64,000 bases of DNA from Pseudomonas mosselii (GCF_005796105.1 NZ_VAUO01000002.1:310001-374000), one strand, 5' to 3'; counted from the stretch's first letter, positions 40,237-49,663 are shown. The notes: generated from the sequence alone by a model not told the origin. A program made the numbers and translations.

Positions 40237-40659
40237 ATGCTGCGTTTTATCGTCCCGACCCTGAGCCTGCTGCTCGCCCTGCCGCTGGCCGCCCAGGCTG
40301 CCTCCAAGCAGGAGTACGAGCTGACCCAGATGCTGCAGAAGGTCGCCAAGGAAAGCAGCGTTGGCACCCCGCGCGCCATCAATGAGGATATCCTCGACCA
40401 AGGGTACACCGTCGAGAAAGGCAAGGCGCTGGTCAACCACCTGAGTGTGCGCCAGAGTCACGCCGAGCGCATGCTCGCCAACCCCGAACAAGTCCGCAGC
40501 CAGCTGGGTGACAGCGTGTGCCGCAACAACGGCTACCGTCAACTGATGTCCAAAGGCGCCGTGCTGGTTTACCGCTTCACCGTCTACAAAACCAATCAGC
40601 CGATCATGGACCAAGCGTTCGACGGCGCCAGCTGCGTGGCCGGCAACAAGAAAAAGTGA
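40237..40659 (+). CDS. PA3611-like quorum-sensing-regulated virulence factor family protein
   Basis: 140 aa. The Sec signal (LSLLLALPLAAQAA) is followed by a small helical periplasmic domain with two Cys (DSVCRNNGY and GASCVAG), which could pair. GGAGAG precedes the ATG. The family was named from P. aeruginosa PA3611; its molecular role is not known. Confidence 0.8.
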   Translation: MLRFIVPTLSLLLALPLAAQAASKQEYELTQMLQKVAKESSVGTPRAINEDILDQGYTVEKGKALVNHLSVRQSHAERMLANPEQVRSQLGDSVCRNNGYRQLMSKGAVLVYRFTVYKTNQPIMDQAFDGASCVAGNKKK

Positions 40660-40660
40660 T

Positions 40661-40867
40661 TCAGGCGACCTCGTCGCGGGCACTGGCGCGTCGCTGTTCT
40701 TCTTCGGCGCGCAGGTCTGCCAGCAACGCCTGAAGATAATGCGAGTGCCGGTCCAGGCCCTGCAAACGCCGCAGGCACTCCTGCTCAATGCTCAGGCCAT
40801 TGTCTTGAGCCGCCCGTGACAACTGGGCGTACAGTTGTGTCTCCACCTCGATCACCAGCCGACGCAT
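40661..40867 (-). CDS. Small Arc/RHH-like protein
   Basis: 68 aa with a strong GGAGGTGG before the ATG at 40867. The start RRLVIEVETQLYAQLSRAAQDNGLSIEQECLRRL resembles a ribbon-helix-helix fold and suggests a small DNA-binding protein. Convergent with, and one base from, the PA3611-like gene. Confidence 0.65.
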   Translation of the reverse strand: MRRLVIEVETQLYAQLSRAAQDNGLSIEQECLRRLQGLDRHSHYLQALLADLRAEEEQRRASARDEVA

Positions 40868-41197
40868 AGTGCCACCTCCGCGCATCGCCTCCCGCCACTC
40901 GTTCAGTTAATCAAAGCTTCGAAAAGATTGGATCCTATCCGACCAGCGGGCCCCTGGCCGCCTCATGCAGCAGCAGGAACCGGCTCTGGCGTCTAGATTG
41001 AAAGCGAGCGTCTACCGATTGCGTTTCGCTCAAAACACACGAGAGAGGATGGACTTTACCCTGCAACACGGCCTTGAAGGCCTACTGCAATGCTCGACGC
41101 GCACACTCGAGCCAAAGCAGCCTGCGACACATCAGGCGTCGCGGCCGGGGCACACCATCGGCCCGGTCAGAGGTTTTGCTGCAGAAGGAGACGTTGA
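40868..41197. other. Gene-free stretch before the LOG-family gene
   Basis: About 330 nt; no frame with good codon use. It must hold the promoters of the two divergent neighbours. Nothing else recognised. Confidence 0.5.
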
Positions 41198-42316
41198 ATG
41201 CCCTACCAATCGAACGAGCGCCTGTCCGAGCACTTCCGGGAACAGGGTATAGACCTGAGCAAGATCGACGAGCAACTGCAACTGGTTGCCCCGAACAGCC
41301 CCAACCTTGCGCTGTATCGCGACATGCTGCTGACGGTCCTGCGCATGGCGCATGACGACCGTAATCGCTGGAACGCCAAGATCACCCTGCAGGCGCTTCG
41401 AGAGCTCGACCATTCGTTCCGTACCCTCGAACGCTACAAAGGGCGCCGCAAAGTCACGGTATTCGGCTCGGCCCGCACGCCGCAGGAACATCCGATGTAT
41501 GCGCTGGCCCGTGAACTGGGCGCTACGCTTGCACGCGCCGACCTGATGGTCATCACCGGTGCCGGCGGCGGCATCATGGCCGCCGCCCACGAAGGCGCCG
41601 GCACCGACCACAGCCTGGGCTTCAATATCACCCTGCCATTCGAGCAGCACGCCAACGCCACGGTCGATGGCACTGACCGGTTATTGCCGTTCCACTTCTT
41701 CTTCATTCGCAAGCTGTTCTTCGTCAAAGAGGCCGATGCGCTCGTGCTATGCCCCGGTGGCTTTGGCACGCTGGACGAAGCGCTGGAAGTACTGACCCTG
41801 ATCCAGACCGGTAAAAGCCCGCTGGTGCCCGTGGTCCTGCTGGACTCACCGGGCGGCAGCTTCTGGCAGGACGCACTGGCGTTCATCAGCCGCCAACTTG
41901 AAGCCAACCGTTACATTTTGCCCAGCGACCTCAAGCTGGTGCGCATGGCCCACAGTGCCGACGAGGCCGTGGAGGAAATCCGGCAGTTCTATCGCAACTA
42001 CCACTCCAGCCGCTGGCTGAAGAATCAGTTCGTGATTCGTATGCAGCACCGCTTGAGCGACGCGGCACTACAGGACATCGAAGAGAGCTTCGCTGACCTG
42101 CGCCTGAGTGGGTGCTATCGCCAGCAAGCAGATAGCGGAGTCGAACATGAGGAAGGCAACTTCAGCCACCTGACCCGATTGACCTTCGCCTTCAACGGTC
42201 GCGCCTTGGGCCGCCTGCGCGAGCTGGTGGATTTCATCAACCTGCCGGAGAACTGGGCCAAACCCGAACCGATGCACACCACGCAACGGGCACGGGAGGC
42301 CATGAAGGTAAGCTGA
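41198..42316 (+). CDS. LOG-family (TIGR00730-related) protein
   Basis: 372 aa; AGGAG upstream. The Rossmann-like lysine decarboxylase/LOG domain has GSARTPQEHPMYALAREL and the nucleotide motif PGGFGTLDEALE. Family members release a base from nucleotides (cytokinin activation or PpnN-type nucleotide hydrolysis). The N- and C-terminal extensions make this one longer than the plain LOG fold (about 190 aa). Exact substrate not predictable. Confidence 0.87.
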   Translation: MPYQSNERLSEHFREQGIDLSKIDEQLQLVAPNSPNLALYRDMLLTVLRMAHDDRNRWNAKITLQALRELDHSFRTLERYKGRRKVTVFGSARTPQEHPMYALARELGATLARADLMVITGAGGGIMAAAHEGAGTDHSLGFNITLPFEQHANATVDGTDRLLPFHFFFIRKLFFVKEADALVLCPGGFGTLDEALEVLTLIQTGKSPLVPVVLLDSPGGSFWQDALAFISRQLEANRYILPSDLKLVRMAHSADEAVEEIRQFYRNYHSSRWLKNQFVIRMQHRLSDAALQDIEESFADLRLSGCYRQQADSGVEHEEGNFSHLTRLTFAFNGRALGRLRELVDFINLPENWAKPEPMHTTQRAREAMKVS

Positions 42317-42322
42317 ACGCAA

Positions 42323-42370
42323 AATGCCCCGAATAGCCAATACCTACCGGCATCGGCTATTCGGGGCATT
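42323..42370. terminator. Bidirectional terminator between LOG gene and recX
   Basis: Perfect 16-bp arms (42323-42338 and 42355-42370) around a 16-nt loop. Confidence 0.85.
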
Positions 42371-42372
42371 CA

Positions 42373-42843
42373 TTAATAGTCGTCTAGGTCGCGACCGTTG
42401 AGCAGCCTGCCAATCATATCCATGGGAAAACCACGGTAAGCGAGAAAGCGCGTTTGCTGTGCGCGGGTGCGCGGATCGACAGGGCGCTGACCGGCGAACT
42501 TGCGCTGCCAGACATCTCGCAAGCGCTCTTTCCAGTCCACTTCGCTCTCACGCAGCGCCTGCTCAATATCGCTACGGGAAAGGCCCCGTTGGCCCAACTC
42601 CTCCCGAATACGCGCAGGGCCGTAACCGGCACCGGAACGGTAGCGGATAAAGCTCTCCAGATAGCGGGCTTCGCTGAGCAACCCTTCTTCGGCAAGCCGA
42701 TCGAGCGCAGGCTCGATCAACTCATCGGGAGCACCGCGCTGACGCAGTTTGCGCGTCAGCTCGACGCGACCGTGCTCACGGCGCGCAAGCAGGTCCATGG
42801 CTGTCCGCCGAACGGCGACGGGGGTGTCGAGTACGGCGGACAT
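42373..42843 (-). CDS. recX: RecA regulator RecX
   Basis: 156 aa, helical repeats of the RecX family ([19 protein letters not shown] and [23 protein letters not shown]). Inhibits RecA filament growth. 8 nt after recA, same transcript. Confidence 0.95.
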   Translation of the reverse strand: MSAVLDTPVAVRRTAMDLLARREHGRVELTRKLRQRGAPDELIEPALDRLAEEGLLSEARYLESFIRYRSGAGYGPARIREELGQRGLSRSDIEQALRESEVDWKERLRDVWQRKFAGQRPVDPRTRAQQTRFLAYRGFPMDMIGRLLNGRDLDDY

Positions 42844-42851
42844 GGGACAGA

Positions 42852-43922
42852 TCAGTAATTAGCGTCGGCGTCAGCCATGTCATCGGCATCGGCTTCGGCA
42901 GCAGCGGCTTTGGCGGCGGCGGCAGCAGCGGCACCGGCGGTCAGCAGCTTATCGCGGATCTGCTTCTCGATCTCAGCACCGATGGCCGGGTTTTCATGCA
43001 AGTACTTGGCAGCGTTAGCCTTGCCTTGGCCGATCTTGTTGCCCTGGTAGGCGTACCAGGCACCGGATTTCTCCACCAAACCTTGGGAAACACCCAGGTC
43101 GATGATTTCACCGTTGCGGTAGATGCCCTTGCCGTAAAGAATCTGGAACTCGGCCTGACGGAACGGCGGCGAGACCTTGTTCTTGACGATCTTGACACGG
43201 GTTTCGCTGCCGACCACTTCGTCGCCTTCCTTGACCGCACCGGTACGACGGATGTCCAGGCGAACCGACGCGTAGAACTTCAGAGCGTTACCGCCGGTGG
43301 TGGTTTCCGGGCTGCCGAACATCACGCCGATCTTCATACGGATCTGGTTGATGAAGATGACCAGGCAGTTGGCGTTCTTGATGTTACCGGTGATCTTACG
43401 CAGCGCCTGGGACATCAGACGGGCCTGCAGGCCGACGTGCATGTCGCCCATCTCGCCTTCGATCTCTGCCTTAGGTACCAAAGCCGCCACCGAGTCGACG
43501 ATGATCACATCGACGGCGTTGGAACGCACCAGCATGTCGGTGATTTCCAGGGCTTGCTCGCCGGTGTCCGGCTGAGAGACCAGCAGGTCGTCGACGTTGA
43601 CGCCCAGCTTGCCAGCGTATTCAGGGTCGAGGGCATGCTCAGCATCGACGAAGGCGCAGGTAGCACCGTTTTTCTGGGCTTCTGCGATGACCGACAGAGT
43701 CAGCGTGGTTTTACCCGAAGATTCCGGGCCGTAGATCTCAACGATACGACCCTTCGGCAGGCCGCCGATGCCCAGGGCGATGTCCAGGCCCAGGGAGCCA
43801 GTGGAGATGGCGGGGATAGCCTGACGCTCGTGGTCGCCCATGCGCATGACCGCGCCTTTGCCGAATTGGCGTTCGATTTGACCCAGGGCCGCAGCCAAGG
43901 CGCGCTTCTTGTTGTCGTCCAT
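42852..43922 (-). CDS. recA: Recombinase RecA
   Basis: 356 aa. Walker [10 protein letters not shown], Walker [12 protein letters not shown]2 loop [14 protein letters not shown]. The C-terminal tail is rich in Ala and Asp. Its filament drives LexA cleavage and, by homology of its S24 domain, the cleavage of the tailocin repressor further right. Confidence 0.99.
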   Translation of the reverse strand: MDDNKKRALAAALGQIERQFGKGAVMRMGDHERQAIPAISTGSLGLDIALGIGGLPKGRIVEIYGPESSGKTTLTLSVIAEAQKNGATCAFVDAEHALDPEYAGKLGVNVDDLLVSQPDTGEQALEITDMLVRSNAVDVIIVDSVAALVPKAEIEGEMGDMHVGLQARLMSQALRKITGNIKNANCLVIFINQIRMKIGVMFGSPETTTGGNALKFYASVRLDIRRTGAVKEGDEVVGSETRVKIVKNKVSPPFRQAEFQILYGKGIYRNGEIIDLGVSQGLVEKSGAWYAYQGNKIGQGKANAAKYLHENPAIGAEIEKQIRDKLLTAGAAAAAAAKAAAAEADADDMADADANY

Positions 43923-43965
43923 TGATATCCTCACGTGTTCGACGTGGCCCTGACGGCCGGAATAA

Positions 43966-43981
43966 CTGTATAAGTAGCCAG
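43966..43981 (-). promoter_or_regulatory. LexA (SOS) box of recA
   Basis: CTG-N10-CAG in the context ACTGGCTACTTATACAGT on the minus strand, 44 nt upstream of the recA ATG. Confidence 0.88.
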
Positions 43982-44026
43982 TATTATTCCACAGGGATTC
44001 GTTTCCGCAAACCCCCGTTGGGCGAT

Positions 44027-44509
44027 TTACTCCCCACCAAGCTGTAACAAGCCGTCTAACGCGGCGATCACCGTCTGTCTGCGGACTGCCTCGCGGTCCC
44101 CTTCGAAGTGACGCCGCTCACTGCTGATGTGCACGCCATCGGCCCAGGCCAGCCATACCGTGCCTACCGGCTTGGCCGCCGAGCCGCCATCCGGGCCCGC
44201 CACACCACTGACCGCCACGGCAAAGCGCGCGCCACTGGCCGCCTGGGCCCCGCGCACCATGGCTTCGACCACCTCCTGGCTGACCGCGCCCACTTGCGTG
44301 AACAGCGCAGTGGGCACGCCCAACTGGCGGGTTTTCTGGGCATTGGAATAGGTGACGTAACCGGCCTCGAACCACGCCGAGCTGCCAGGGACACGTGTGA
44401 TGGCTTCGGCAATGCCGCCACCGGTGCAGGATTCGGCGGTACTGACCTGAGCGTTGAAACGCCGCAGATGCTCACCCAGGCGGGTGGAGAGAACAGTGAT
44501 CGGGTCCAT
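44027..44509 (-). CDS. pncC: Nicotinamide-nucleotide amidase PncC (CinA C-terminal type)
   Basis: 160 aa, the CinA C-domain alone. The motif [22 protein letters not shown] and SGVAGPDGG are typical. Deamidates NMN in NAD recycling. Upstream of recA and directly downstream of the tailocin lysis genes on the same strand. Confidence 0.95.
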   Translation of the reverse strand: MDPITVLSTRLGEHLRRFNAQVSTAESCTGGGIAEAITRVPGSSAWFEAGYVTYSNAQKTRQLGVPTALFTQVGAVSQEVVEAMVRGAQAASGARFAVAVSGVAGPDGGSAAKPVGTVWLAWADGVHISSERRHFEGDREAVRRQTVIAALDGLLQLGGE

Positions 44510-44568
44510 GACGGTCTCCTGGCAAGAATGCGCCCTACCCTATCACCCTCCCAAAGCCTGGCAAGCGC

Positions 44569-45066
44569 TCAAGGTGCCAGAGCACGCACATAGTCCTGGC
44601 AGGCGCGCAGGGCGATCAGTCCGCGGTCGCCGTCATCGGTGATGGCGATAATTCGTCGAGCATGCGCTGGGTCAAGTCGGGCGCGTACGGGGCCATCATC
44701 CACGCCGCTGGCGCTGGGGGTGGCAGGCACTGCACGGCAACCGGCGTCGCGCTCGACCAAGACCGACAGCCGCAGATCGGCAGTAGCAAGGCGATCACGC
44801 AAACGAGCCTGGGCGTCCTGAACATCGTTCAGCTCCTTGAAATGTTTCGATTCACTGTCGTGCAGGCGCCGCTCCAGCCCCTGGCGCTGCTCGCGCTCGG
44901 CCAGCAGCAGGCCATGCAGCGCCTCGGCCTGGTCCAGGCGCTGCTGCACAAGTTCGGTTTCCTGCGCGGCCAGCAGACGCCCGTAGCGCCAGGCCTGGAC
45001 CTGCCAGGCCAGCGCCCCGAACAGCAGCATGCACAACACCCACAGCCCCAATTGCCAACGACTCAA
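44569..45066 (-). CDS. Rz-like inner-membrane spanin subunit
   Basis: 165 aa from a TTG at 45066, chosen for its 6-nt spacing after GGAGGT; a GTG three bases upstream is nearly as good. An N-terminal membrane helix (WQLGLWVLCMLLFGALAWQV) is followed by a long periplasmic coiled coil rich in Gln/Glu/Arg. It overlaps the endolysin stop. With Rz1 it disrupts the outer membrane in the last lysis step that releases tailocin particles. Confidence 0.85.
   Translation of the reverse strand: MSRWQLGLWVLCMLLFGALAWQVQAWRYGRLLAAQETELVQQRLDQAEALHGLLLAEREQRQGLERRLHDSESKHFKELNDVQDAQARLRDRLATADLRLSVLVERDAGCRAVPATPSASGVDDGPVRARLDPAHARRIIAITDDGDRGLIALRACQDYVRALAP
44616..44825 (-). CDS. Rz1-like outer-membrane spanin lipoprotein embedded in Rz
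   Basis: 69 aa, entirely inside the Rz gene in another frame. The lipoprotein signal RTPRLVCVIALLLPICGC has lipobox ICGC (Cys about residue 20), and the mature part is short and Pro-rich (QCLPPPAPAAW). This is the typical Rz1 nested architecture of lambdoid and P2-like lysis cassettes. Confidence 0.82.
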   Translation of the reverse strand: MFRTPRLVCVIALLLPICGCRSWSSATPVAVQCLPPPAPAAWMMAPYAPDLTQRMLDELSPSPMTATAD

Positions 45067-45614
45067 CACAACACCTCCCGCGCCCGGGCCCATAACTGCA
45101 AGCGCTCACTCAGGCCATTCAGGCCACCATTGATCAGCCGGGTGATGCGGTTGAACTCGCCTTGGTCGGCAAGTCCGTTGAGCCCACGTGATTGCCAGAA
45201 CCACGCCGCCGACTCGCAGGCCCAGCGCGGCTGCTCAAGCATCTGCGGCTGCGCCAGCAGGCGTTCGTCGCCAAACAGCGCACGACTACAAGCCTGGTAG
45301 TTATTGTGGCCGGTCACTTGGATCAGGCCGCGCCCGCAATAGCGCTGGCCATCGCCGTCGAGCTCAGGGGTGTTGCCCAGAAGCCTGGCCAGGCGGCCGG
45401 TGTCGTAGCGGGCCAAGTATTTGTCGCTACCCAATTCCTTGACGTGACGCAGCTGGCCAGACTCGTGGCCAACCTGCGCGAGGAACGCGGCAATGCGCTT
45501 GGGATGGTCAATGTCCCAACGCGCCATGGCCTCGTTCAGCGCGGGTAGAAATACCTCGACGCGTTGACCGGCGAGGGGGTAGATATCACTCAGTTGTCGT
45601 GCAGTCAGTTCCAT
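45063..45614 (-). CDS. Tailocin endolysin, GH19 chitinase/lysozyme-like
   Basis: 183 aa from the ATG at 45614, with GGAG 8 nt upstream. Glycoside hydrolase family 19 core: FLAQVGHESGQLRHVKE with the catalytic Glu in HESG, and GRGLIQVTGHNNY. No signal peptide, so it needs the holin to reach peptidoglycan. An upstream in-frame ATG at 45704 lacks support. Confidence 0.9.
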   Translation of the reverse strand: MELTARQLSDIYPLAGQRVEVFLPALNEAMARWDIDHPKRIAAFLAQVGHESGQLRHVKELGSDKYLARYDTGRLARLLGNTPELDGDGQRYCGRGLIQVTGHNNYQACSRALFGDERLLAQPQMLEQPRWACESAAWFWQSRGLNGLADQGEFNRITRLINGGLNGLSERLQLWARAREVLC

Positions 45615-45790
45615 CACGGCATGCTCCATTGCTGTCTGATCGAAAGGCGGCAGATGCCGCCGGGACTCGCTCATGGGCGATGGCTCGAAGCACGGGGCTT
45701 TCAATGAGATCGCAGCGCCTCTCGTTTGAGCGGGAGCTGACTATAAAAAGCGCTCGCGCGCCGCTACATGGGGAAATGCCGCTCACCTGT

Positions 45791-46831
45791 TCAACGCTGC
45801 ACCTTGAGCGGGCTGGCCTTTCCCGTCGCGCGGCCCTTGGCCTTGGCCTTGCCCTGCTGGCCGCCGTTGCACTGCAAAGTGGTGCGCCACCCACTGCTGG
45901 TGAACACCTGCTCCACCGACTCGATCAGGTAAAGCCCGTCGAGCCCGGCCAGAAAGCCGCGCACCTCGATGCTGCGTTCGGCGAACAGGTCGGTGCGTCC
46001 GGGCATGTCCAGGCGCACGCTGGCGGTGTCGCGGTTGAAGCTGGCCAAGCGTGCACGCGCGGCCTGTTCGGCGGCAGCGCGACTGGGATACAGATGGCGA
46101 TCGGTATAAACCGGTTGCAACCCCTCCGGCGCTTCGCCGTTATCCAGCTCGACCGTCTGCAAGCGCCCCGTGGCGCTATCCTGATGGCGGGTGCGCACAA
46201 CTTTGTGGGTGGTTCGATCAGCCAGGCGAAACTGCCATTGATTAACCTCAGTGCGGTTGAGGGTTACCACGCCCAGTGCTTGGCCACTGGCACTGGTTCC
46301 GCCCTGGCGGGGTAGCACCAGCAACTGACCGTTGGCGAGCTTGGCGGTGCAGTTGTGCTGGCGAGAAACACGGGTGATGAAGTTGAAGTCCGACTCGCTG
46401 TACTGGTCGATGCGCGGTATCTGCGTGGTCACCGGGCACACCGCCTGCCAGCCGTTGCGCGTGGCGATGTCTGCGACGATGCGCTGCAACGTGACACCCT
46501 CCCAACTGCCGCTGCGGATGGTCTTGCCGCTGCCACGCAGGTCACTGGCCTTGCCGCGAATCACCAAGGTATCTGGCGGCCCGGACAACTCCACTTCATC
46601 GACCGTGTAACGTCCCAACAGGTGCAGCGCTTGCCCGGCATACCCCAGGTGCACGGCCAATACCGCACCGCGCGCGGGCAACGCCAAGGCTCCGTCGCGG
46701 GCGTCGATGCGCAGCTCGAAGTCGTCCGACTCAAGGCCCGGCTTGTCGGTGGTGCGCATCAGCAGCAGGCGGTCGTTGATCAGCGTGGTGATGTCGTTGC
46801 CATCAGCCTGGATGCTGAACACAGGTTTCAT
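45791..46831 (-). CDS. Tail hub protein D (P2 gpD)
   Basis: 346 aa, late-control D family: VFSIQADGNDITTLINDRLLLM at the start, FELRIDARDGALALP, and FNFITRVSRQHNCTAKL in the middle. Forms the baseplate hub that carries the spike. Confidence 0.92.
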   Translation of the reverse strand: MKPVFSIQADGNDITTLINDRLLLMRTTDKPGLESDDFELRIDARDGALALPARGAVLAVHLGYAGQALHLLGRYTVDEVELSGPPDTLVIRGKASDLRGSGKTIRSGSWEGVTLQRIVADIATRNGWQAVCPVTTQIPRIDQYSESDFNFITRVSRQHNCTAKLANGQLLVLPRQGGTSASGQALGVVTLNRTEVNQWQFRLADRTTHKVVRTRHQDSATGRLQTVELDNGEAPEGLQPVYTDRHLYPSRAAAEQAARARLASFNRDTASVRLDMPGRTDLFAERSIEVRGFLAGLDGLYLIESVEQVFTSSGWRTTLQCNGGQQGKAKAKGRATGKASPLKVQR

Positions 46832-46880
46832 GGTGGTGTCTCCGTGTAAGGGGCGACGCGTGGCCGCGCCGCCCTCCCTG

Positions 46881-47087
46881 TCAGTCCCACAGTTGAACGG
46901 TTTCGCTGACCGGTGCGGTCAGCTCCGGCAGCACGATGTTGACCCCGGCGCGAAACGGCTGCGCTTCGTCGGCCAGCCCTTGGTTGAACGCGAGCACCGC
47001 CTCGACCGCACCGCCCAAATGCCCGTAGTAATGCTGGCAAAGGGTGTCCAACAGGTCGCCCTCAGACGTGGTACAAGTCTTGGCCAT
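46881..47087 (-). CDS. Tail protein X (LysM-like)
   Basis: 68 aa, P2 gpX family: a single LysM-like fold (EGDLLDTLCQHYYGHLGGAVEAVLAFNQGLAD), with NIVLPEL. It overlaps the U gene by 26 bases. Confidence 0.9.
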   Translation of the reverse strand: MAKTCTTSEGDLLDTLCQHYYGHLGGAVEAVLAFNQGLADEAQPFRAGVNIVLPELTAPVSETVQLWD

Positions 47088-47907
47088 AACTTACGAACTC
47101 CAATGAAAAGCCTTGTTTGCGTGGAATGCCGCCGGCCTGCAGTTGAGTCTGGGTTTCTTCGACACTGGTCAGGCACCAGTTACCCAGGACTTCGCCGTAA
47201 CCGGTCGTCAGCGATAACGGCTGGAGCTGCCGGCCAATGCTGCGCAAGGCCTGTAACTGGCCAATCCCGCCCTTGAAACCGGGAAAGATCGCCCCGCTAA
47301 GCGTGATGTGCTCCTCGCCCTGGCTGACCGCCTGTTGCGCACTGTCGCGGCCGAGGCGTTCCTGCCCGGCCCAGCGAAAGCGCGTTTGTCGGCGCAACTG
47401 GTCGAAGGCTGCGGTGTCGAGGTTGAAGTAGTAAGGCGCGGCGCCCGGCTGCAAGGGCTGCAACACCAACAGGTGGGGGAACGGCTTGACCGCCTCGGCG
47501 GCGGGCGTGGCCTCGGGCGCGAAGCCCAGGGTCTGCAACACGCCGCTGACGCTGCTGCGCACCTCGCCCACCACCCGGCGAATCGCCGCGCCCGCCTTGG
47601 CCACATGGCCGGCAAACGCGTCGATACGTTCACGCACTTGGCGCACCACGCCCAATGCCTGGTCGTACTTGGCAACCACCTTGGTCACCCGCGCCTGGGC
47701 CCGGTCGATGGCGCGCAGCGCGCGTTGTAGCTTGGCGCCGATGATCGGGCCGACCACAGGCAAACCCTCCAGCTCGGTAACTGCGCCCTTGACGTGAACG
47801 ATTGCCTCGTCCATCGGGTCGAGCATGGCGTCGACTCGCCGCCGCCCTGCCTCCCCCGCCTCGACCAAGGCGCGCAGCGTGGCTTGCAGCTGCTCCAGAT
47901 AAGTCAT
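47062..47907 (-). CDS. Tail protein U with long N-terminal extension
   Basis: 281 aa. The C-terminal 130 or so residues are the P2 gpU domain (ITLSGAIFPGFKGGIGQLQALR ... SYGQDLYHV). The N-terminal half (about 1-140) is helical, with heptad-like spacing (VKGAVTELEGL, RAIDRAQARVTKVVAKYDQAL). gpU alone is about half this size, so this is a fusion form, as in other Pseudomonas tailocins. Confidence 0.87.
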   Translation of the reverse strand: MTYLEQLQATLRALVEAGEAGRRRVDAMLDPMDEAIVHVKGAVTELEGLPVVGPIIGAKLQRALRAIDRAQARVTKVVAKYDQALGVVRQVRERIDAFAGHVAKAGAAIRRVVGEVRSSVSGVLQTLGFAPEATPAAEAVKPFPHLLVLQPLQPGAAPYYFNLDTAAFDQLRRQTRFRWAGQERLGRDSAQQAVSQGEEHITLSGAIFPGFKGGIGQLQALRSIGRQLQPLSLTTGYGEVLGNWCLTSVEETQTQLQAGGIPRKQGFSLEFVSYGQDLYHV

Positions 47908-47916
47908 GGATGCTCC

Positions 47917-49536
47917 TTAAAGTGCGATGTGTGGGGTGTCCGCCAGCTGCACCGAACGGGCCTGACGCATCAGTTCCTCCAGTTGCCGACGGGCGATACC
48001 TTCCAGTTGCTGGAGTACGCTTGGGTCGGACAGGCTGTTGGTGAAGGTGACCGGCATGTTGGCGGTGAAGGTGAATTGCTGGTTGATTGGCGCTGGCGGT
48101 TGAGGGGGTGGCAACGCTGGGTTTGCCGGGGTAGGCGTGGCGTCAGGGCCTGAGCCTAACGACTTGCCCAGAAAGCCGCCGAGACTTTCTCCGCCCATGC
48201 TCCCGAGTGCCCCGCCGATCAGGCCGCCAATCAGCGTGCCAACGACCGGCACGACCGAACCAATCGCCGCACCGGCAGCCGCACCGGCCAAGCCACCACC
48301 CAACCCGCCAACGGCGGTGCCGTAACCTTCCAGCTTTTGCTCTGGAGTGGCGTCGCTGTTGTAGGTTTCGGCCAGCTGCATACCTGTAGTGAGCAACGAC
48401 AGACCCGGTACACGCCGCATCGCGCGGCGCGCCAACGACGCACCAGGGGGGGCTGCTGCGGTCTTGCCCATCGAGCCGACGAGCGAAGTGACGCCGAGTA
48501 CAGCGGAGTTGACTGCCGACGCGGATTGCGCCTCAGATTGGTCTTCCTCTTCTTCCTCTTCCTCCTCTTCTTCCTCCTCCTCTTCCTCTTCGCCTCGGGC
48601 TACGCTTGTTCGCCTGCCTGAAGACGAAGCGGCGCTGGAGCCTTGCGCTGAAGCGACCTGCTTGCCATCAGCACTGTCCTTGCCGGCAAACAGGTCGAAG
48701 ATCGAGGTGCCTACCCCGCTACCGACAACGCCCCCCAGGATGCCACCGATCAGCGGGCCGTATTGCTTGCCTAGGGCGGTCTTCGTCATCCCGCCAAGCA
48801 CCGCGCCGCCCAAGGTACCGAGCAGCGTTCCCACGCCCCCGCCCATCACATCGGCTTGATCGCGACCGCTGTCCTTGAAGTAAGCGACAGCGCCAGCGCC
48901 CACTAACGATACGACCGCAGGCGCCAGGTTTTCCTTGGCGTTGCTCAGCCCAGCCTGCCGCACGCCGGGCGGTAAAGCCTTGTAGCCCTTATAAGCCACC
49001 AACGGAAGCAGAGCCGTCGCGGCGACGCCTAATAGACTGAACATCACCTTGAGCGCCGGGATGGCCGACTCCATCGGCACACGTCCGTGCTCAGCGCTTC
49101 TTGGCTCTGGAGAATCATTCGGCGAGGGCTGGGCAGCTGGCACCATGCCCTCGCCCCTTGAAGCCTCAGGTGCCGCTGGCGACCTGTCGGTATCGGGAGT
49201 CGCAGCGGCGGTGGTCCGTTCAATGTGCAACTGGATTGGCTTGCGTGCCAGAGACAGGTAACGCCTGCGCAAGCGCTCGACCTCATCCCCCTCTCGTCGC
49301 AGCCGATCAATCTGATCCTCATGCGCCCACGCCTGTTCGGTGGTCAGTTGCCGCTCCACCTGGCGTACCTTGTCCAGTTCCAGCCCCAGGCGGATGACCT
49401 CGCCGATCAGCCGCCCGAGCCGGGTGCCATCGACCTGCCCGCGCAGCCGTTCAAGCGGCTCGCGCAACGTGTCGATGGCACTGCCCAGAGACTGGTTGCT
49501 GGTGACGCCGAGGGTGAACACCTGTGTGTTCGCCAT
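47917..49536 (-). CDS. Tail tape measure protein
   Basis: 539 aa with AAGGAGG before the ATG. Long hydrophobic Gly/Ala-rich stretches (VGTLLGTLGGAVLGGMTK; VVGTLIGGLIGGALGS) and helical ends fit the family; its length sets tail length. Residues 316-331 are 16 consecutive Glu encoded by mixed GAA/GAG codons, in a low-complexity linker between two hydrophobic segments. Confidence 0.9.
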   Translation of the reverse strand: MANTQVFTLGVTSNQSLGSAIDTLREPLERLRGQVDGTRLGRLIGEVIRLGLELDKVRQVERQLTTEQAWAHEDQIDRLRREGDEVERLRRRYLSLARKPIQLHIERTTAAATPDTDRSPAAPEASRGEGMVPAAQPSPNDSPEPRSAEHGRVPMESAIPALKVMFSLLGVAATALLPLVAYKGYKALPPGVRQAGLSNAKENLAPAVVSLVGAGAVAYFKDSGRDQADVMGGGVGTLLGTLGGAVLGGMTKTALGKQYGPLIGGILGGVVGSGVGTSIFDLFAGKDSADGKQVASAQGSSAASSSGRRTSVARGEEEEEEEEEEEEEEEEDQSEAQSASAVNSAVLGVTSLVGSMGKTAAAPPGASLARRAMRRVPGLSLLTTGMQLAETYNSDATPEQKLEGYGTAVGGLGGGLAGAAAGAAIGSVVPVVGTLIGGLIGGALGSMGGESLGGFLGKSLGSGPDATPTPANPALPPPQPPAPINQQFTFTANMPVTFTNSLSDPSVLQQLEGIARRQLEELMRQARSVQLADTPHIAL

Positions 49537-49549
49537 GCGTTCCTCCTTG

Positions 49550-49663
49550 TCACTCCCCGAGCCACCAGAGCATGTCGGGGTACGACATGCTCATGATCTC
49601 GCTCGCGGAAAAGTTCAGCTCCGTGGCCAGCCGCCGCGCGGCGGCCTTTTGCCGGGCAGGGTC
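49550..49663 (-). CDS. GpE' extension reached by frameshift from gene E
   Basis: 37 codons in the +1 frame after the E stop, with no usable start of their own. The sequence LATELNFSASEIMSMSYPDMLWWLGE looks like the P2 GpE' family (short, with MSxxELxxW). The stop is followed at once by the ribosome-binding site of the tape measure. The E/E' pair acts as tail assembly chaperones on the tape measure. Confidence 0.72.
   Translation of the reverse strand, partial: DPARQKAAARRLATELNFSASEIMSMSYPDMLWWLGE

Noticed and set aside
41049..41251. Small plus-strand frame before the LOG-family gene
   Set aside because: Its ribosome-binding site is too close to the start, it runs into the LOG gene out of frame and it shows no conserved feature.
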